Shown here: positions 19,516 through 20,857 of the stretch, in pieces
Layout: the number at the start of each line of letters is the position of its first letter
Position numbering within the stretch: position 1 is the stretch's first letter
Assembly: GCA_964550465.1 (NCBI GenBank)
Contig: CAZJZH010000012.1
Coordinates: 1-20,857, forward strand
Direction of reading: 5' to 3'
Origin: CAZJZH01 sp964550465
GTDB taxonomy: Bacteria > Patescibacteriota > Patescibacteriia > JACRDY01
Length of the DNA stretch: 20,857 bases
Notes under the pieces: model-generated
Seen by the model: only the letters and a program-made list of their open reading frames with translations
What the model was told of the DNA's origin: nothing
Databases searched by the model: none
Translations under genes and position numbers: made by a program

Positions 19516-19534
19516 TCCTAATTTCCCTCTATAG
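19516..19534. repeat. Short dispersed repeat (second copy at 18729-18747)
   Basis: CCTAATTTCCCTCTATAG here and CCTAATTACCCTCTATAG at 18730-18747 differ at one base. The two copies flank the three-segment membrane protein gene on both sides. The upstream bases repeat CTAATTTC in tandem. Confidence 0.6.
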
Positions 19535-19599
19535 CACCAGCTCATCTCCGCTTTGCGGAGTGATCTGGTCCGTTCAGGCCCGTACAGCCGCCATGAACG

Positions 19600-19628
19600 G
19601 AAAAACCCTCCGGCATGTACCGCAGGGT
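19600..19628 (-). terminator. Terminator after the ftsL-like gene
   Basis: Stem ACCCT-x-CGG/CCG-x-AGGGT (19624-19628 and 19620-19622 with 19605-19613), 6-nt loop, then TTTTTCC on the minus strand. Two more hairpins follow (19546-19560, and CCGTTCA/TGAACGG ending at 19600). Confidence 0.7.
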
Positions 19629-19663
19629 CGTCACGACAAGCTTAAACAATATGTGTATCCACC

Positions 19664-20005
19664 TTAGCGAGCAATAGCCACTTGGTCAGACGGCACGGTC
19701 ACGTATTCAACTTGGTCAGCTGGTACCATGCCCAGTTGGTCAACTTTGGCCATAACGGTACTGGCAGACTGGTGACCGCGTCGGGTCAGCTCCAGTTGCC
19801 GCAAGGCTAACTGATTATCCTCCAACTGCTGCTCCATGTCTTGGATAATATAGCCCTTCACCGCAATAGCATTGACTTGTGTCAGATAGAAAAATCCAAC
19901 AAAGACAATTACAGCGAGTAAACTGACATTAATTGTGGTGGGGATGCAGCGACTGGACCAGTCGCAGATTTTTTTTGTGTTTTTGTTTTGGATGCGATTT
20001 GTCAT
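19664..20005 (-). CDS. FtsL/DivIC-like cell division protein
   Basis: 113 residues from the ATG at 20005 (MTNRIQNKN); in-frame starts at 20023 and 20035 are possible but lie within a hairpin. A short basic cytoplasmic N-terminus, one transmembrane helix (about 28-46, VSLLAVIVFVGFFYLTQV) and an external coiled coil (about 50-85, AVKGYIIQDMEQQLEDNQLALRQLELTRRGHQ) are followed by VDQLGMVPADQVEYV, a tail common in FtsL-like proteins of Patescibacteria. FtsL is a bitopic divisome protein that acts with DivIC/FtsB and FtsQ. Its place directly after rsmH matches the conserved division and cell wall gene cluster and is the main support for the call. No ribosome binding site is seen. Confidence 0.75.
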   Translation of the reverse strand: MTNRIQNKNTKKICDWSSRCIPTTINVSLLAVIVFVGFFYLTQVNAIAVKGYIIQDMEQQLEDNQLALRQLELTRRGHQSASTVMAKVDQLGMVPADQVEYVTVPSDQVAIAR

Positions 20006-20017
20006 AGGTAGGCCCGC

Positions 20018-20061
20018 ATACATGCGAATACTCACCCACGGCGGTAAATATTCGCATGTAT
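20018..20061. repeat. 13-bp perfect inverted repeat between rsmH and ftsL-like gene
   Basis: Arms ATACATGCGAATA (20018-20030) and TATTCGCATGTAT (20049-20061) around an 18-nt loop, spanning the intergenic region and the possible upstream starts of the ftsL-like gene. It may be an RNA hairpin limiting translation or an operator. No T-run follows. Confidence 0.6.
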
Positions 20062-20067
20062 AAGACC

Positions 20068-20430
20068 CTATCGCTTTTGGACAACGCGCAGTTTTGCACT
20101 AGCAGCGCGGGGATTGGCTGCTATTTCTTCAGCGGTGGGAGCAACTGGTTTTTTGGTTACTCGCTCAATACTGGCCGCTGTGATCAATTCTTCTTCCGGC
20201 ATACCGGGATTCCGATACTGATCCTTACTGGCCGTACGTAACAGTTCCTTGACCAGTCCATCCTCGACAGAATGAAAGGTCACGACTGCTAAGCGTCCGC
20301 CCGGTACCAATAGATTAATGGCTTGGGGAATAGCCGAGCGGATAGCATCAAGTTCACCGTTGACCGCCATCCGCAGTGCTTGAAAGACTTTGGTGGCGGG
20401 GTGCTTACGTGATGGTTTGGAAAAGTGCTT
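20068..20430 (-). pseudogene. rsmH: 3' part of rsmH (16S rRNA m4C1402 methyltransferase), 5' end missing
   Basis: About 120 C-terminal residues of RsmH, which N4-methylates C1402 of 16S rRNA. Clear family motifs: RKHPATKVFQALRMAVNGELDAI, LLVPGGRLAVVTFHSVEDGLVKELL, VTKKPVAPTAEEIAANPRAASAKLRVVQKR, ending at a normal stop. The N-terminal SAM-binding half, normally about 180 residues, is absent: upstream of about 20430 the sequence belongs to a phospholipase D-like gene in another frame. The ATG near 20484 is therefore not a meaningful start. The boundary given is approximate. Either the contig is chimeric here or the chromosome has a real recombination breakpoint. The downstream order (ftsL-like) is normal. 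Confidence 0.8.
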
Positions 20431-20857
20431 TTCCAATCGAATGATCCCTGATAATTGTGATGCATTCAGTGTTGAGATTGGCACTTCTGGGGTCCAGGTT
20501 AAAAGTGCCGATAACAGCCGTCTTCTGATCTATGACCATTGATTTGGCATGCAATCCGAAAATTGGCTTGAATTCCATTTTTTTCTGCAGCGCACTGGTC
20601 ATGACCTGGTATCGGATAGCAGCATCAGGTTTGAATTCAAATACCAGAACACCAATTTCCAAGAGCTTTTCCCTTTCCCGTAAATATCCGTTGAAAGCTT
20701 CCAGATTGTCTGTAGAAGTGAGACTATTGGTGAGTATTTTGACATTTACTCCTCTATCGACTGCTCTCCTGAATAGGTTTTGGCTGAGCTCGGTTGTTAC
20801 CAGATAGGGCGATTGAATCGAAATAGTTTCGTCAGCTGAATTGATTAGGTTTATAAG
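20405..20857 (-). CDS. Phospholipase D-like protein, C-terminal fragment (5' partial)
   Basis: About 150 residues read in from the right edge and stopping at 20405. The start, LINLINSADETISIQSPYLVTTELSQNLFRRAVDRGVNVKILTNSL, and the HKD motif in GLHAKSMVIDQKTAVIGTFNLDPRSANLNTE identify the phospholipase D/cardiolipin synthase superfamily, second HKD half. Catalytic His and Lys (HAK) and the downstream GTFNLDPRS are intact. The real C-terminus is probably lost: after IRDHSIGKALFQTI the frame runs into rsmH sequence and stops. Codon use is more AT-rich than the neighbours, suggesting another genomic origin. No start codon can be assigned within the window. Confidence 0.75.
   Translation of the reverse strand, partial: LINLINSADETISIQSPYLVTTELSQNLFRRAVDRGVNVKILTNSLTSTDNLEAFNGYLREREKLLEIGVLVFEFKPDAAIRYQVMTSALQKKMEFKPIFGLHAKSMVIDQKTAVIGTFNLDPRSANLNTECITIIRDHSIGKALFQTIT

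Noticed and set aside
1..20857. CRISPR array, rRNA genes, transposase or integrase
   Set aside because: No regularly spaced direct repeats of CRISPR type, no rRNA sequence and no recombinase or transposase motifs were seen.
1..20857. Alternative genetic code with TGA as Gly or Trp
   Set aside because: TGA ends genes at the expected C-termini, including the two ATGA overlaps at 11718 and 15094, and no family has in-frame TGA.

Overview
The window looks like a stretch of a small-genome Patescibacteria (CPR) chromosome, probably Parcubacteria-like; this assignment is an inference. The signs are a ribosomal protein L7/L12 with a long acidic N-terminal extension, a winged-helix/nucleotidyltransferase-like regulator, a single-pass PP2C-like plus beta-propeller protein, a Clp-type ATPase encoded with small membrane proteins, an FtsL-like gene after rsmH, tight ATGA overlaps, and several genes with no Shine-Dalgarno sequence whose -10 box sits only 8-9 nt before the start codon. 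TGA is used as a normal stop, so recoded genetic code 25 is not indicated.

Layout. 1-994: two overlapping minus-strand genes (a partial secreted protein and a regulator) divergent from a plus-strand gene (995-3400) for a large membrane protein with a degenerate PP2C-like domain and an extracytoplasmic propeller. 3401-3554: heptamer-repeat hairpin and a bidirectional terminator. 3571-6452: rplL, rplJ with its own promoter and an L10-type leader RNA, and a Kef-type antiporter. 6500-6950: a stand-alone small gene with its own promoter, ribosome binding site and terminator. 6976-8160: tRNA-Tyr, deoC and tRNA-Thr, each with its own terminator, and two promoters packed against the neighbouring terminators; upstream lies a partial duplication of the tRNA-Thr 5' end. 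8160-10422: type IV pilin-like protein, triosephosphate isomerase and a membrane-anchored TPR protein. 10450-15970: a five-gene minus-strand operon of two small membrane proteins, a Clp-like double AAA+ ATPase, a WecA/TagO-like glycosyl-1-phosphate transferase and an M16 peptidase. 16118-17393: an exported protein of unlike composition with a long structured leader, followed by a large nested inverted-repeat element. 17418-20061: tgt, a three-segment membrane protein and an ftsL-like gene. 20068-20857: the 3' part of rsmH joined directly to a phospholipase D-like gene fragment, which looks like an assembly chimera or a recombination junction at the contig end.

The most interesting content is the Clp-like ATPase operon. 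The ATPase has lost the aromatic pore loops of both AAA+ domains, has an altered Walker B in the first, lacks a recognisable ClpP-docking tripeptide, and is encoded with two short membrane proteins that overlap or abut it. That suggests a membrane-associated remodelling machine and not a classical protease unfoldase. Other points of note are a tRNA-guanine transglycosylase without its three zinc cysteines, a WecA-like enzyme with two motif substitutions, a shared extended -10 leaderless-promoter layout, and the structured RNA-like element at 17179-17369.
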